Shown: positions 11,771-22,876, counted from the stretch's first letter. The stretch is 64,000 nucleotides of DNA from Deinococcus rubellus (GCF_025244745.1 NZ_CP104213.1:2134001-2198000), one strand, 5' to 3'. Program-made: numbers and translations. Notes: generated by a model not told the origin, from the letters alone.

Positions 11771-12028
11771 CTAATTGCCCAGCCGCTGGCGCAGCGCGTT
11801 CACGGCATTGCCCAGCACCTCGGCCTCGGTCATGTCGAGGTTGCCGCGCGTCTTCTCGGCCAGCATGGTCAGCAGTTTCAGACTCCGCTCGGCGGTCTGG
11901 TGGGCACGGTCCGAGGCCAGCAGGCCGTCACGGTTGGCCGAAGCGGTGGCCGCGTTGATGTCGCCGAGCGCCGCCTCGGCGGTGGCCTGCAAGGAGTGGA
12001 TCAGGCCCAGGAATTCGGGATTTGCCAT
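11771..12028 (-). CDS. DUF1844-like small protein
   Basis: An 85-residue helical protein. The C-terminal half (LLTMLAEKTRGNLDMTEAEVLGNAVNALR) has the DUF1844 pattern of a helix, the EKTxGNL turn and a second helix. Function is unknown for the family. An ATG three codons upstream (12037) is also possible; neither has a clear Shine-Dalgarno sequence. Confidence 0.7.
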   Translation of the reverse strand: MANPEFLGLIHSLQATAEAALGDINAATASANRDGLLASDRAHQTAERSLKLLTMLAEKTRGNLDMTEAEVLGNAVNALRQRLGN

Positions 12029-12127
12029 GAGAGGCATGCTAGCAAGGCAGCGGTGATGATGTCTGCCGCAGGCCAGCGGTCAGCCGGCGGCGTAGATAGC
12101 CTGATCTGGCCCAATACTCAGGAATAC

Positions 12128-13222
12128 TCAGGCTGGAACGGGGGTCGGCGCTTGCCGCCTGGCCACTTCCGCCCGCACCAGCGGCGCGACCCGCGTGCCG
12201 TACAGTTCGATGGAGTTCATGATCTGGGCGTGGGGCTGGGTACCGACGCTCATCTGCATCAGGAAGCGGTGGTGATCAAAAATCTGGTGCTGATAGAGGA
12301 TCTTCTCGGCCACTTCTTCAGGGTCGCCCACGAAGTATACGCCGCGCAGGGTGCTGGCCGCGTCGTACTGGGCTCGGGTCATCTTGCTCCAGCCACGCTC
12401 CTTGCCGATGGCGTACATGGCGGCGGCGGTGGCCGGAAACGACTCGTCCCTGGCCGCCTGCGAGGTGGCGGCGATATAGCCGTGCGAGTTGATGCCCAGC
12501 CGCAGACTCGCCGGACCGTGCCCAGCCTCAGCCGCCGAGGCACGGTAGAGGTCGGTGAAGCCCCTGAACTGCTCCGGCAGGCCGCCGATGATCGCCAGCG
12601 CCAAAGGCAACCCCAGTTGCCCGGCCCGCACTGCCGAGCCCGGGGTGCCGCCCACTGCCAGCCAGATCGGCAACTCGGCCTGCGCCGGGCGCGGGTAGAT
12701 ACCCACGTCCTGCAAACTGGGGCGGTACTTGCCCGACCAAGACACCCGTTCCGAGTCGCGTAATTTCAGCAGCAGGTCCAGCTTCTCTGCAAACAGCTCG
12801 TCGTAGTCGCGGGGCATACCGCCGATGAAAATCGGAAACGATTCGGAAAAGCTGCCGCGCCCGGCCATGATCTCGGCCCGGCCTCCAGAAATCAGATCGA
12901 GTGTGGAGAAGGCCTGAAATACCCGCACCGGGTCCTCGGTGCCCAGCACGGTCACGGCGCTGGTCAGTCGGATGGTCTTGGTGCGCGCCGCCGCTGCCGC
13001 CAGCACCAGAGCGGGCGAAGACACCGTGTAGTCGGGCCGGTGGTGCTCACCGATGCCGTACACGTCCAGGCCCAGTTGGTCGGCCAGCTCGATTTCTTCC
13101 AGCAGGTCCTTGAAGCGCTGCTCGGCGCTGACTGTGAGGCCGGTTTGGGGATCGGGCGTGCGCTCGCCGAAACTGTAGAGGCCGAGTTCGAAGGGAACGG
13201 TGGTGACGACAGGGTTGGACAT
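12128..13222 (-). CDS. Luciferase-like (LLM) flavin-dependent oxidoreductase
   Basis: A 364-residue TIM-barrel protein of the bacterial luciferase superfamily. Visible features are the N-terminal strand [17 protein letters not shown] (about 57-64), [27 protein letters not shown] with the GRGSF FMN-phosphate loop, and PIWLAVGG. The family uses reduced FMN (or F420) supplied by a partner reductase; the substrate is unknown. A strong GGAGGTAAATC Shine-Dalgarno sequence precedes the ATG. The upstream region is AT-rich and holds a small palindrome at 13269-13283. Confidence 0.9.
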   Translation of the reverse strand: MSNPVVTTVPFELGLYSFGERTPDPQTGLTVSAEQRFKDLLEEIELADQLGLDVYGIGEHHRPDYTVSSPALVLAAAAARTKTIRLTSAVTVLGTEDPVRVFQAFSTLDLISGGRAEIMAGRGSFSESFPIFIGGMPRDYDELFAEKLDLLLKLRDSERVSWSGKYRPSLQDVGIYPRPAQAELPIWLAVGGTPGSAVRAGQLGLPLALAIIGGLPEQFRGFTDLYRASAAEAGHGPASLRLGINSHGYIAATSQAARDESFPATAAAMYAIGKERGWSKMTRAQYDAASTLRGVYFVGDPEEVAEKILYQHQIFDHHRFLMQMSVGTQPHAQIMNSIELYGTRVAPLVRAEVARRQAPTPVPA

Positions 13223-13268
13223 GATTTACCTCCGCTGCTCAATCAGAGCAGGCTCGTTATGTAAATCA

Positions 13269-13283
13269 GTTTAACAAATAAAC
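13269..13283. promoter_or_regulatory. Palindromic operator candidate upstream of the LLM oxidoreductase
   Basis: GTTTA-ACAAA-TAAAC, a 5-bp perfect inverted repeat in an AT-rich patch, unlike the surrounding GC-rich DNA. It lies about 46 bases before the oxidoreductase start, a position suited to a repressor site. The regulator is not known. Confidence 0.35.
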
Positions 13284-13314
13284 CATTAGAAGGCAAGTTC
13301 AGGTATGTCCTACT

Positions 13315-13986
<672 letters not shown>

Positions 13987-13999
13987 TCACTCTCAGCGC

Positions 14000-14398
14000 T
14001 CACGCTTCAGAAGACACGCCCTGGGCTGGGGCCGCGCCCGCGAGCAGCGCGCCGAGTTTGGGCCGCTGGCTGCGGGCCTCGCGGCGGGTGCGCGGATCGA
14101 GCGCCACCATCAGAAAGAAGTTCTCCAGGCCATTCTCGCGGCCCTTGATCTCGGCGTACTCGTTTTCTGGCGTGCCGCTGGAAAACGGCAGGCTGCGGTA
14201 GAGCGACAGGGCGTACTCGATCACGTCCTCGGAAGCGTGCTGGGCGGCATAGACTTCGAGTTCGCCGTAGACCGCACGCCGCGCCTCGGCATGGGTGCGA
14301 AAGGCGTCGGGGTAGGGCGTTTCGGGGGCGCGCAGAAGGTCTTGCCGGGCAATCCGGCGGTAGTGTTTGAGACCTTGCAGCAGTTGTTCGGTGGTCAT
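14000..14398 (-). CDS. Small hypothetical protein
   Basis: A 132-residue soluble, mostly helical protein with no motif that I recognise. The ATG at 14398 (MTTEQLLQGL) was preferred over the longer frame to 14473, since the added 25 residues look like random GC-rich translation. It lies 13 bases upstream of the glycosylase on the same strand, so the two may be co-transcribed. Confidence 0.6.
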   Translation of the reverse strand: MTTEQLLQGLKHYRRIARQDLLRAPETPYPDAFRTHAEARRAVYGELEVYAAQHASEDVIEYALSLYRSLPFSSGTPENEYAEIKGRENGLENFFLMVALDPRTRREARSQRPKLGALLAGAAPAQGVSSEA

Positions 14399-14586
14399 CA
14401 GGCTTTTCACAGAAGTCAGTGTCCTCCAGAAGAGTGGCAGTCGGGCGGCTTGGTCCGGCACAGGCTTCAGCATCTCCAGCGCCGGTTCTTCCCCAAGAGT
14501 TTAAGCCCTGCTGCCGAAAAGAAAAGCGCTTCACCTTCTTCTCTCCGATTTCTCGCTGGCAGCCCAGAGCGCACTAGACTGCCCCT

Positions 14587-15552
14587 GTGCCCGATCTGCC
14601 CGCCGACCTGACCCCGACCCTGCTGCGCCTGAGTGCCCGGCGCGCCCAGCTTTCCACCGCCGGGACGACTTTTTACCGGATGGTTCACACCACCGAAACC
14701 GCCGGGCTGTTCGCGCTGGACCGGGCCGGGCCGGTGGGCGTGCTGAGCCTGTACGCCGATCTGAGCGCCGAGCAGGAGCAGCGCCTCGCGGCCGCCTGCG
14801 GCGAGACGGGCCTGGAAAGCATCTATCTCAAGCGCCGCCCCCCGGAAGCGCAGCATGCGGCCAATGTGGAGCGGGGCCGCCTCTCGCCGCCGGAGCCAAT
14901 CTGGGGTGAGAGGCGGCCCGAGGTGGTGGCCCTGGAAGACGGCGTGCCGTACCTGATCCGCCCCAGTGCGGACCTCAGCATCGGGCTGTTCAGTGACGCC
15001 CGGCGCGCCCGCACCTGGGTCCGGCAGCATACGCCGCCTGCGGGCCGGGTGCTCAACACCTTCGCCTACACCTGCGGCTTTGGCCTGAATGCTGCGCTCG
15101 CTGGGGCTGCCAGCGTCAAGAATCTCGATCTGTCACGAAAGGTACTGGCCTGGGGGCAGGAAAACTACGCCCTGAGTGGTCTGAACGCTCCCGATGCCGA
15201 CTTTCTGTACGGCGACGTGTTCGAGTGGCTGCGGCGGCTCGGCAAACGCGGCGAGCTGTTCGAACTGGTCATTCTCGATCCGCCGAGTTTCGCGCGCTCG
15301 AAGGCAGGCGTGTGGCGCAGCGAGCGCAACTATGCCCGGCTGCTGGCACAGGCTGCCGCCGTCACCGCGCCGGGTGGACAGGTGCTGGCGCTGATCAACC
15401 ACGCCGGAGTCAGCGCCGCCGTCTTCGAGCGCCTCCTCGGCGCGGGCGCGGTGCAGGCGGGCCGGGCCATGTCCTTCACGGCCCGCTTCGGCGCGGGCGA
15501 GGACTATCCAGGGGCCGAACACCTGAAAGTGCGGGCGCTGCGGCTGGAATGA
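14587..15552 (+). CDS. Class I SAM-dependent methyltransferase, RlmI/RlmK-like
   Basis: A 321-residue protein similar to the 23S rRNA (cytosine-5) methyltransferase RlmI. The SAM site is seen as [20 protein letters not shown] (about 155-175) and the acidic LDLS after it. The motif IV segment is [10 protein letters not shown] (about 236-245). Unlike RlmI there is no obvious N-terminal PUA domain; that region is replaced by about 90 residues of beta-rich sequence. Start is GTG. The target base is inferred only from family resemblance. Confidence 0.8.
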   Translation: MPDLPADLTPTLLRLSARRAQLSTAGTTFYRMVHTTETAGLFALDRAGPVGVLSLYADLSAEQEQRLAAACGETGLESIYLKRRPPEAQHAANVERGRLSPPEPIWGERRPEVVALEDGVPYLIRPSADLSIGLFSDARRARTWVRQHTPPAGRVLNTFAYTCGFGLNAALAGAASVKNLDLSRKVLAWGQENYALSGLNAPDADFLYGDVFEWLRRLGKRGELFELVILDPPSFARSKAGVWRSERNYARLLAQAAAVTAPGGQVLALINHAGVSAAVFERLLGAGAVQAGRAMSFTARFGAGEDYPGAEHLKVRALRLE

Positions 15553-15599
15553 CCGCTTGATTGAACAGTTCCTGGGCCAACCGTCGTCAACCCTCGCCC

Positions 15600-17483
15600 T
15601 TACTTCAGCTTGATCACCAGGGGCTGTGCCGTCGGGACCGTCACGTTCACCGTCTGGGCAGCGTAGCCGTCGCCGACCACATTCAGGGCATAATTGCCGG
15701 GCGTATCCAGGGCCAGCGGGCCAGGAGCCTGACCAATCAGCGCCCCGACCTTGAGACGGCTGGCAGCAGGAGCACTGACGACACTCACCTTGACCGGCGC
15801 GCTGAGACTCTGGCCGGAGCTGCCCACCAGCTGGGCCGTGACGGTGCAACAGGCGGCAGCGCTCAGCGCCGGGCCACTCGAACGAAAGGCGCGCTGGGCC
15901 AGCAGCATCACCAGTACGGCGGCCAGCACCAGCACCAACAGCCACAGCGGATTGAAGCGGTTGGCACTGGGGCGGTGAGGCGAGCTGGGCACACGGGTCG
16001 TCGGGCGCGCCAACGGGAGCAGTCCGTCCGCCGGGCTGGGCGTATGCGCTCCCACTGCGGCAACATCCTCACTTCCCTTCTTGACCTGCCATGCGCCGTC
16101 CTGGCTCCAGCCGATTTTGACCGACTTGAGTTGCCGGGAAGAAGCCGAAGGAGCCGCTTCCGGAGCGGGTGTGCTCGGCGGCTGTACATCCGGTCGGGCC
16201 GTCTCTGAGCCACTCGGGTCTGGCCGAACCTGAGCAGCCTCCCCAGCGGTGATGACCGACTCGGGTACGGCACTCGAAAACACCAGTACCTGAGTCTCTT
16301 CGCCCGTAGCTTTGTCAACCTGCACTTCACCGCTCTGAAGCTCCTGGGTCTCAGGCTCGGCGGGCTGCGCCACAGGTGATGGAACGGATAGGACCGGGCC
16401 CGGCGTAGGGTCGGCGCTGGCGAGAAGCTGCCCGGCAGGCTCGCCTCCAGGCGCAGGCAGCTCGTCAGCAGACGGGGCCACAAGCTCAGCCTCCACCGAG
16501 ACAGCCTGCGCGTCGTCAGTGGGAAAGGCCGCCAGGAAGTCCAGCATCTCCGACTCGGTGGCGTCCGGTTGGGCTGGAACGGGTGAAGGGGCGTCCGACT
16601 GGGTGAGGGCGACCTGAACGGTGGGAACCGCACCCGCCTCAACAGTCTGCGGCGGCTCTCCAGCTTCCACTTCTCCCCAGTCGAACACCGGCAGTCCAGC
16701 GGAGTCGGCCGCCGCTTGGTCGTCCGGCAGAAGTTCAGCCGCACCCAAAGCAGGCGGCAGCAAGGAAGACGGCAGTGGGGCGATGCGCTGCTCGGGGTCA
16801 GCGATCAGCGGCAGCGGGGCTTCCGGCGGGGGGGCAGAGCGCACTTCTCGCGGGTGCAGCGGCGCTTGCACCATCAGCGGCGCAGGCGGCGTGGGCAGCG
16901 GCGGTCCGGCGTTGAAGCGGGCCAGGGCGTCGCGGGCGCTGGGGCGCTGGGCTGGGTAGGGGCTGAGCAGATCACTCAGGCCCGCTGGCAACGGTCCCAT
17001 CCGCAGCAGCGTCACGCCCAGGGCGTAGAGGTCAGCAGCGGGACTGACACCGCCTTCCGGCGCGGCCAGCGCTCCCTGCGCCTCGCCCCACGGCAGGGCA
17101 GCCCCGGCCAGCCGCACTTCGCCGTCCCACTCCCAGAGCTGATGTGGCCCCACCCCGCCGTGAACCAGGCCCGCCTCGTGCAGCGCATTCAGCGCCCGCA
17201 GACCGCCCAGCGCGGTTTGCAGCGGGTCGCTGGCCAGCCCAGCGTGCGGCGGCAGTTCACAGGCCACATACGCCTGCTCGCCCTGAATTCCGGCCTCGAT
17301 GTAGGGCAGCAGCGAGGGCGTCTCTGGGAGTTCGGGCAGCGCCGCCGCCTGCGGCAGCAGATACACCAGCGCGGGCAGACCCGTCAGACGGTCGAGCGCA
17401 TGCAGGACCTTGACCGGCTGCGCCGCGCCGGAAAAGCCAGTGTCCAGCGAGCGGGCGGCCACGAATGGCCCGACAGTCTTCAT
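15600..17483 (-). CDS. Membrane-anchored protein-kinase-like pseudokinase with C-terminal PEGA-like domain
   Basis: A 627-residue protein. Residues 1-210 follow the fold pattern of a Ser/Thr kinase, including HEAGLVHGGVGPHQLW where the HRD...N catalytic loop should be and VRLAGAALPWG where DFG should be. The catalytic Asp, the metal-binding Asn and the DFG Asp are all missing, so phosphotransfer is unlikely. A long acidic Pro/Ala linker follows, then one membrane helix (LWLLVLVLAAVLVMLLAQ) and an extracytoplasmic PEGA-like beta domain at the C-terminus. Start at 17483 is supported by TATACT exactly 7 bases upstream. A role in cell-envelope signalling or scaffolding is inference. Confidence 0.75.
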   Translation of the reverse strand: MKTVGPFVAARSLDTGFSGAAQPVKVLHALDRLTGLPALVYLLPQAAALPELPETPSLLPYIEAGIQGEQAYVACELPPHAGLASDPLQTALGGLRALNALHEAGLVHGGVGPHQLWEWDGEVRLAGAALPWGEAQGALAAPEGGVSPAADLYALGVTLLRMGPLPAGLSDLLSPYPAQRPSARDALARFNAGPPLPTPPAPLMVQAPLHPREVRSAPPPEAPLPLIADPEQRIAPLPSSLLPPALGAAELLPDDQAAADSAGLPVFDWGEVEAGEPPQTVEAGAVPTVQVALTQSDAPSPVPAQPDATESEMLDFLAAFPTDDAQAVSVEAELVAPSADELPAPGGEPAGQLLASADPTPGPVLSVPSPVAQPAEPETQELQSGEVQVDKATGEETQVLVFSSAVPESVITAGEAAQVRPDPSGSETARPDVQPPSTPAPEAAPSASSRQLKSVKIGWSQDGAWQVKKGSEDVAAVGAHTPSPADGLLPLARPTTRVPSSPHRPSANRFNPLWLLVLVLAAVLVMLLAQRAFRSSGPALSAAACCTVTAQLVGSSGQSLSAPVKVSVVSAPAASRLKVGALIGQAPGPLALDTPGNYALNVVGDGYAAQTVNVTVPTAQPLVIKLK

Positions 17484-17560
17484 ATAGAAAAGTATACTGA
17501 ATTCCAAAATTGGGCGAAAGGGTTGCCCACTGCGCCAAAATCAGCTTCCCGACAGACAGT

Positions 17561-18757
17561 TCAGCGCTCCGCCGCGACCTGCCCCAGCACCCGGCGGTAG
17601 GCGGCCAGATACTGCGGCACAATCAAGCTGGGGTGGAACTTTTCCAGCGCGGCGCGGCGTCCGGCCTGCCCCATGCTGAGATACACGTCCCGGTTCTTCA
17701 GGATTTCCAGGGCGGCGTGGGCCATCGCGTCCACGTCGCCGACCTCGGCCAGGCGGCCCGTCACGCCGTCCTCGACCACCTCGGGAATGCCCCCGGCGCG
17801 GGCGGCCACCACCGGCACCTCGCAGCTCATGGCCTCCAGCGCCGCCAGCCCGAAGCTCTCCTTGTTGCTGGGCAGCAGGAACAGGTCAGCGATGCCCATC
17901 ACGGTTTGCACGTCAGGAAACGAGCCGAGGAAGTGAACGCGGCCAATCACGCCAAGCTGCTGGGCCAGCTCGAAGGCGCGGGTGCGCTCGGGGCCGTCGC
18001 CGACCATCAGCAGCCGTGCCGGAATCTCCGAGGCGACCCTGGCGAACACCTCCACCACGTCCTCGACGCGCTTGACGGGCCGGAAGTTGGAGACGTGCAG
18101 CAGCAGCGCTTCCTCGGGGTGGGCGAAACGGGCGCGGATGGTGGGGTCGGTGACGCGCACAAAGCGCTGGGTATCCACGAAGTTGGGAATGACCTCGATC
18201 GGCACGTCCACCTTGAGGGTTTCGCGGGTCAGGTCAGCCAGAAACTGCGACACCGCTGTGACCGCATCGGACTGCTGGATGGCGTGGCGGGTGGTGTGGC
18301 GAAAGGCCGGTTCCGCGCCGACCAGCGTGACGTCAGTGCCGTGCAGGGTAGTAATCACTCTGGTTTTGCCGGTGATGCTGCGGGCGTGCAAAGCGGCGGT
18401 GGCGTGCGGAATGGCGTAGTGGGCGTGGGTGAGCTGCACGCCGTACTCCTCGATCACCTCGGTCAGCGCGTTGGCGGCGGTGAGTTCGGGAAACGGCTGG
18501 TCGAACAGGGCGTAGGCGAACGAGCTGGCCTGGTGAAAGTAAGGCCCGTTCGCGCCGCCCATGCCCTGCAACCGGAACGGCACGGCGTTGCCGACGAAGT
18601 GGACCTCGTTTCCGGCCCGCGCCACCTCCAGCCCCAGTTCGGTAGCGACCACCCCCGAGCCGCCCGCGCCGGAGTGACACAGCACAGCGATTTTCAGTTG
18701 GCTCGGGTCCGTCGGCGGGCCGTCGGGCAGGGAAATTCTGGGCATCAGCATCGACAT
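17561..18757 (-). CDS. bshA: N-acetyl-alpha-D-glucosaminyl L-malate synthase (bacillithiol step 1)
   Basis: A 398-residue GT4 glycosyltransferase that joins GlcNAc from UDP-GlcNAc to L-malate. The hallmark start [21 protein letters not shown] (from about residue 22), [11 protein letters not shown], the [14 protein letters not shown] hinge and the UDP-binding [19 protein letters not shown] near the C-terminus match BshA closely. A perfect TATAAT lies 8 bases before the ATG, so the mRNA should be leaderless. It is divergent from bshB, the next pathway step. Confidence 0.92.
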   Translation of the reverse strand: MSMLMPRISLPDGPPTDPSQLKIAVLCHSGAGGSGVVATELGLEVARAGNEVHFVGNAVPFRLQGMGGANGPYFHQASSFAYALFDQPFPELTAANALTEVIEEYGVQLTHAHYAIPHATAALHARSITGKTRVITTLHGTDVTLVGAEPAFRHTTRHAIQQSDAVTAVSQFLADLTRETLKVDVPIEVIPNFVDTQRFVRVTDPTIRARFAHPEEALLLHVSNFRPVKRVEDVVEVFARVASEIPARLLMVGDGPERTRAFELAQQLGVIGRVHFLGSFPDVQTVMGIADLFLLPSNKESFGLAALEAMSCEVPVVAARAGGIPEVVEDGVTGRLAEVGDVDAMAHAALEILKNRDVYLSMGQAGRRAALEKFHPSLIVPQYLAAYRRVLGQVAAER

Positions 18758-18842
18758 GGGAGCGGATTATACGCGGGGCATGTCAGGGCAATAGGGGCCA
18801 GATGCGGCCAGCTCAGCGGGCGTCCGCGTTAGAATCCCAGCC
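18758..18842. promoter_or_regulatory. Divergent bshA / bshB promoters
   Basis: This 85-base gap holds a -10 box for each gene: TATAAT on the minus strand (18766-18771), 8 bases from the bshA ATG, and TAGAAT on the plus strand (18830-18835), 7 bases from the bshB ATG. Both imply transcripts that start at or next to the start codon. No clear -35 box or operator was seen. Confidence 0.6.
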
Positions 18843-19673
<831 letters not shown>

Positions 19674-19689
19674 TCGTTCGCCCCACATC

Positions 19690-19716
19690 GCCCCGGCCCT
19701 GCGCTGGGGCTTTTTT
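19690..19716 (+). terminator. Rho-independent terminator after bshB
   Basis: GCCCC and GGGGC arms enclose a GC-rich loop and are followed by TTTTTTG. Confidence 0.8.
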
Positions 19717-19736
19717 GTTCTTCCCTGTCAACCATG

Positions 19737-19774
19737 CTTGACTTTTGGTCTCGCTTGGCCTACTTTAAGTCAAG
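19737..19774 (+). promoter_or_regulatory. Sigma70-type promoter inside an inverted-repeat operator
   Basis: TTGACT (19738-19743), a 17-base spacer and TACTTT (19761-19766) form a good promoter. An 8-bp inverted repeat CTTGACTT / AAGTCAAG (19737-19744 and 19767-19774) covers the -35 box and the bases just after the -10 box. The XRE protein encoded three genes downstream is the natural candidate to bind it, which would make the operon self-regulated; this is inferred. Confidence 0.65.
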
Positions 19775-19805
19775 CGAACTAGACATCAGGACAAGGAGAG
19801 ATGAC

Positions 19806-20243
19806 ATGATGACCGAGCAGAAAAAACCCAGAACCTCCAACCGTGAGCGCCGCGTCTGGCAGAGCATGTGGAGCATGTTAGCCGCCGGCGTATTGATCGC
19901 TGCCGTCGCCATCGTCGTGGCGCTGCTCAAGTCCCGCGCTGAGGGCAGCGCCTACAGCTTCCTCAACGGCATGTCGCTGGGCCTGCTCTCTACCCTGCCA
20001 GTGGGCATGGGCTACCTGCTGTGGCGTGCTTACCGCCAGATGGACGAGTTCGCTCAGCGCCAGCAGGAGCGGGCCTGCGCCTTCGCCTTCCTGCTGACGA
20101 TGATGGTCGTGATGGTGGCCTTTGCGGTGGCCTCGTTTACCAACACCGTGATTCCGTTATGGGCCGTGTACGTGTTCGGCATGCTGGTGTACACGGCGGC
20201 CGTGGTGCGCGGCGCGGTGCTGGCGAAGGGCGGGCAGGCATGA
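19806..20243 (+). CDS. Membrane protein, first gene of the XRE-natAB operon
   Basis: A 145-residue protein with a basic N-terminus (MMTEQKKPRTSNRERR) and about four membrane helices. It was not assigned to a family. AAGGAG lies 7 bases before the ATG. Its stop overlaps the start of the next gene, and the whole five-gene set is packed with 1-11-base overlaps. It may sense or take part in the same stress that the downstream exporter answers. Confidence 0.75.
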   Translation: MMTEQKKPRTSNRERRVWQSMWSMLAAGVLIAAVAIVVALLKSRAEGSAYSFLNGMSLGLLSTLPVGMGYLLWRAYRQMDEFAQRQQERACAFAFLLTMMVVMVAFAVASFTNTVIPLWAVYVFGMLVYTAAVVRGAVLAKGGQA

Positions 20244-20647
20244 TGCAGGCCCGTGAAACCCACACCACCAGAATCAGGCGCTACCAGTGGCTCGAAGTTC
20301 TCTTGCCCACCGTGCTGTCGTTCCCGTTCATCACCGTCTACTTCGCCACGCCGCTGAGTCTGGCCCAGGTCGGCGGCAGCTACGCGCTTTTGCTCCTGCC
20401 GCTGCAACTCTTTCTGGCCGGGTATCAGTACCGGGTCAGCGACGAATACAGCCGCCTGAACCTGCTCAAGGCGCACGCCGTTGCAGGACTGACCCTCTCC
20501 TCCGGCCTCCTGCTGCTGCTGGCCCTCAGCTTGCTGGGCCGCCTGGAGATTAACTGGCTCAGCCTGTTCTGGCTGTCGGCTGCCTGGTCGCTGGCCTTCT
20601 CCGCCACCTTCAACACGCTCAACTCCAGTAAGGGGGCGTATGAATGA
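20240..20647 (+). CDS. Membrane protein, second gene of the XRE-natAB operon
   Basis: A 135-residue protein with about four hydrophobic helices and a short basic N-terminus. It starts inside the stop region of the preceding gene (ATGA overlap) and its stop overlaps the XRE start by 8 bases, so translation is probably coupled. It is about the same size and layout as its neighbour, so the two may form a heteromer. No family was recognised. Confidence 0.72.
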   Translation: MMQARETHTTRIRRYQWLEVLLPTVLSFPFITVYFATPLSLAQVGGSYALLLLPLQLFLAGYQYRVSDEYSRLNLLKAHAVAGLTLSSGLLLLLALSLLGRLEINWLSLFWLSAAWSLAFSATFNTLNSSKGAYE

Positions 20648-20873
20648 CTCGCCCATGCTGGTGTGGCCCCAGATGAAAAACCGCATCAAGGTGCTGCGGG
20701 CCGAGCACAACCTGACCCAGGCTGATCTGGCCGACAAGCTGGACGTGTCACGGCAAACGGTCAACGCCCTGGAAACCGGCAAGTACGATCCGAGTTTGCC
20801 CCTGGCCTTCAAACTGGCGCGGCTGTTCGGAATGAAGATAGAAGACATTTTCAGCGACGAGGCGGCAATTTGA
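20640..20873 (+). CDS. XRE-family (Cro/CI-type) small transcriptional regulator
   Basis: A 77-residue protein that is almost only a helix-turn-helix: KNRIKVLRAEHNLTQADLADKLDVSRQTVNALETGKYDPSLPLAFKLARLF. This YozG/PrgR-like type often sits before Nat-like ABC exporters. It is likely to bind the inverted repeat at the operon promoter (19737-19774). Start and stop both overlap neighbouring genes. Confidence 0.88.
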   Translation: MNDSPMLVWPQMKNRIKVLRAEHNLTQADLADKLDVSRQTVNALETGKYDPSLPLAFKLARLFGMKIEDIFSDEAAI

Positions 20874-21631
20874 TGCTCAAGATCAACCAGCTCGGCAAGA
20901 CTTACGGCGATTTTCAGGCCCTCAAGAGCGTTACGCTGGAGGCCAGCAGCGGCGAGGTCTTCGGGCTGCTGGGGGCCAACGGCGCGGGCAAGACCACGTT
21001 GCTGCGGACACTTGCCACCCTGCTCTCCCCCACCTCCGGCTCGGCCAGCGTCAACGGCTTCGATATCGTGCGGCAGGCCCAGCAGGTGCGGGCCAGTATC
21101 GGCCTGGTCAGCGGCGGAATGGGTCTACATGACCGCCTGACCGGGCGAGAGACGTTGAAGTATTTCGCCTCGCTCTACGGCCTGAGCGCCGGGCGCACCG
21201 AGGAGCGCATTGAAACGCTGAATCAGCAGCTCGACTTGAAAGACCTGCTCGACATCCGGGCGGGCGGCTTTTCCACCGGCATGAAACAGAAGATCGTGGT
21301 GGCCCGCGCCCTGGTTCACGACCCGCCCGTGCTGCTGCTCGATGAGGCTGCCAGCGGCCTGGACGTGCTGGCGCGGCGCACCCTGCTCGATCTGGTGACG
21401 GCCCTGCACAGCCAGGAGCGCCTGATTGTTTACAGTACCCACGTCATGAGCGAGGTGGAGGAACTGTGTGACCGGGTGGCCGTCATTTCCGGCGGCGAAG
21501 TGCTGAAGGTGGGCACGGTGAACGAACTGGTACAGGATTCGGGCGAGAGCAATCTGGAGCGGGCCTTCTTCCGGCTCTTGTCTGAGCAGAAGTTGCTCCC
21601 AGCACAAAAGAAAGGGGTTGTGCGTGGCTAG
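20873..21631 (+). CDS. natA: ABC exporter ATP-binding protein (NatA/CcmA type)
   Basis: A 252-residue ATPase. Walker A is GANGAGKTT, the Q-loop follows, the signature is FSTGMKQK instead of LSGGQ (normal for NatA-like exporters), Walker B is LLLDEAASGLD, and the H-loop is STHVMSE. ATG 20873 overlaps the XRE stop (TGATG). With the following permease it should form an exporter of the NatAB type, which in Bacillus expels sodium; related pairs export drugs, so the substrate remains open. Confidence 0.85.
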   Translation: MLKINQLGKTYGDFQALKSVTLEASSGEVFGLLGANGAGKTTLLRTLATLLSPTSGSASVNGFDIVRQAQQVRASIGLVSGGMGLHDRLTGRETLKYFASLYGLSAGRTEERIETLNQQLDLKDLLDIRAGGFSTGMKQKIVVARALVHDPPVLLLDEAASGLDVLARRTLLDLVTALHSQERLIVYSTHVMSEVEELCDRVAVISGGEVLKVGTVNELVQDSGESNLERAFFRLLSEQKLLPAQKKGVVRG

Positions 21632-22850
21632 CGTCTGGACCGTCGCCAAGCAGGAACTGCTGACCACCTTGCGAGACCGGCGCACCCTGACCAGCACCAT
21701 TCTGGTACCGCTGATCATGATTCCGCTGTTCACAGTGGGGCTGCCGCTGCTGTTCGGCACCCTGTTCGGCGGCCAGGCCCAGACCCGGCAGACGGTGGGC
21801 GTCGTCGGCACGTTGCCGCCCGCGCTCAGGAGCCAGCTCACCCAGGACAGCAAGGAAGAAAAAGGCGTGCGCCTGATTGCCGTCACCGATCCCACCGCCG
21901 CCGTGAGAAACGGAGACGTGGACGCGGCCCTCAACGTGCAGTCGGCGCTGCCCAGCCAGGCGGGAACCAGCGGCCAGCTGCAACTGTTCTACAAGGTCGG
22001 CAACCTCAAGGCTGAGAGCGGCGCGGCTGGCAAGGTCAGGTCGGCGGTATCAAACTACAACAAAGGTCTGGTTGGCAAAAAGCTGGCCGAACTCAACCTC
22101 AGCCCAGCGCTTCTGACCCCCATTGCCCTCAGCACCGTCGACGCCAGCAACGCGGCAGAAGCGGGCAGCGGACAGCTGGCCTTTATCATCCCGCTCTTTT
22201 TGCTCCAGTTCATTCTGGCCGGGGCCACCGCCACCGCCACCGACTCCACCGCCGGAGAGCGCGAACGCGGCACCCTGGAAGCCCTGCTCGCCACGCCCGC
22301 ACCGCGCTCCACGCTGCTGATGGGCAAACTGGTGGCGACCACCCTCACCGCCCTGATCGCGGCGGGCTTCAGCGTGCTGGGCCTGAGTCTCAGCGCCCCA
22401 ATTGCCCTGCTGGTCACACCTGCTGGGCAGAGCACGGCGCAGAGCGCCACCCAGCAGGCCTTCGGCGGCTCGCTGGCGCTGGGCCTCGGCGGGCTGGGCG
22501 CGGTGCTGATCACGGCGGCGTCGGCGGCCCTGCTGATCAGCGCCCTGCTGCTGACCTTATCCCTGTTTGCCCGCTCGGTGAAGGAGGCCCAGACCTACAT
22601 CGCGCCGCTGACCCTGCTGATCATCTTGCCCGCCACCCTGCTGCAATTTGCCGATTTCCTCAAAACCAGTAACGCCATCTATGCCGCGCCGCTGATCGGC
22701 AGCATGCTGGTCATCCTCGACACGGTCAAGGGTGCCCTGAGCGGCCCCCACCTGCTGCTGAGTCTGGGCGGCAACGTGCTGCTGGCAGCCCTGCTGACCC
22801 TCATCGCCAGCCGACTGTTTGGCCGCGAGGGCGTGGCCTTCAAGAAATAA
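21624..22850 (+). CDS. natB: ABC exporter permease (NatB-like, ABC-2 type)
   Basis: A 408-residue ABC-2 permease: one N-terminal membrane helix (about 25-45), a large extracytoplasmic domain, then five or six helices from about 185 on, with the GERERGTLEALLATP motif at about 210-225 that couples to the ATPase. The GTG at 21624 was chosen because AAAGGGG lies 6 bases upstream; it overlaps natA by 8 bases. Confidence 0.85.
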   Translation: MASVWTVAKQELLTTLRDRRTLTSTILVPLIMIPLFTVGLPLLFGTLFGGQAQTRQTVGVVGTLPPALRSQLTQDSKEEKGVRLIAVTDPTAAVRNGDVDAALNVQSALPSQAGTSGQLQLFYKVGNLKAESGAAGKVRSAVSNYNKGLVGKKLAELNLSPALLTPIALSTVDASNAAEAGSGQLAFIIPLFLLQFILAGATATATDSTAGERERGTLEALLATPAPRSTLLMGKLVATTLTALIAAGFSVLGLSLSAPIALLVTPAGQSTAQSATQQAFGGSLALGLGGLGAVLITAASAALLISALLLTLSLFARSVKEAQTYIAPLTLLIILPATLLQFADFLKTSNAIYAAPLIGSMLVILDTVKGALSGPHLLLSLGGNVLLAALLTLIASRLFGREGVAFKK

Positions 22851-22876
22851 GCGCCAATAAATAAGCCCCGTGATGC

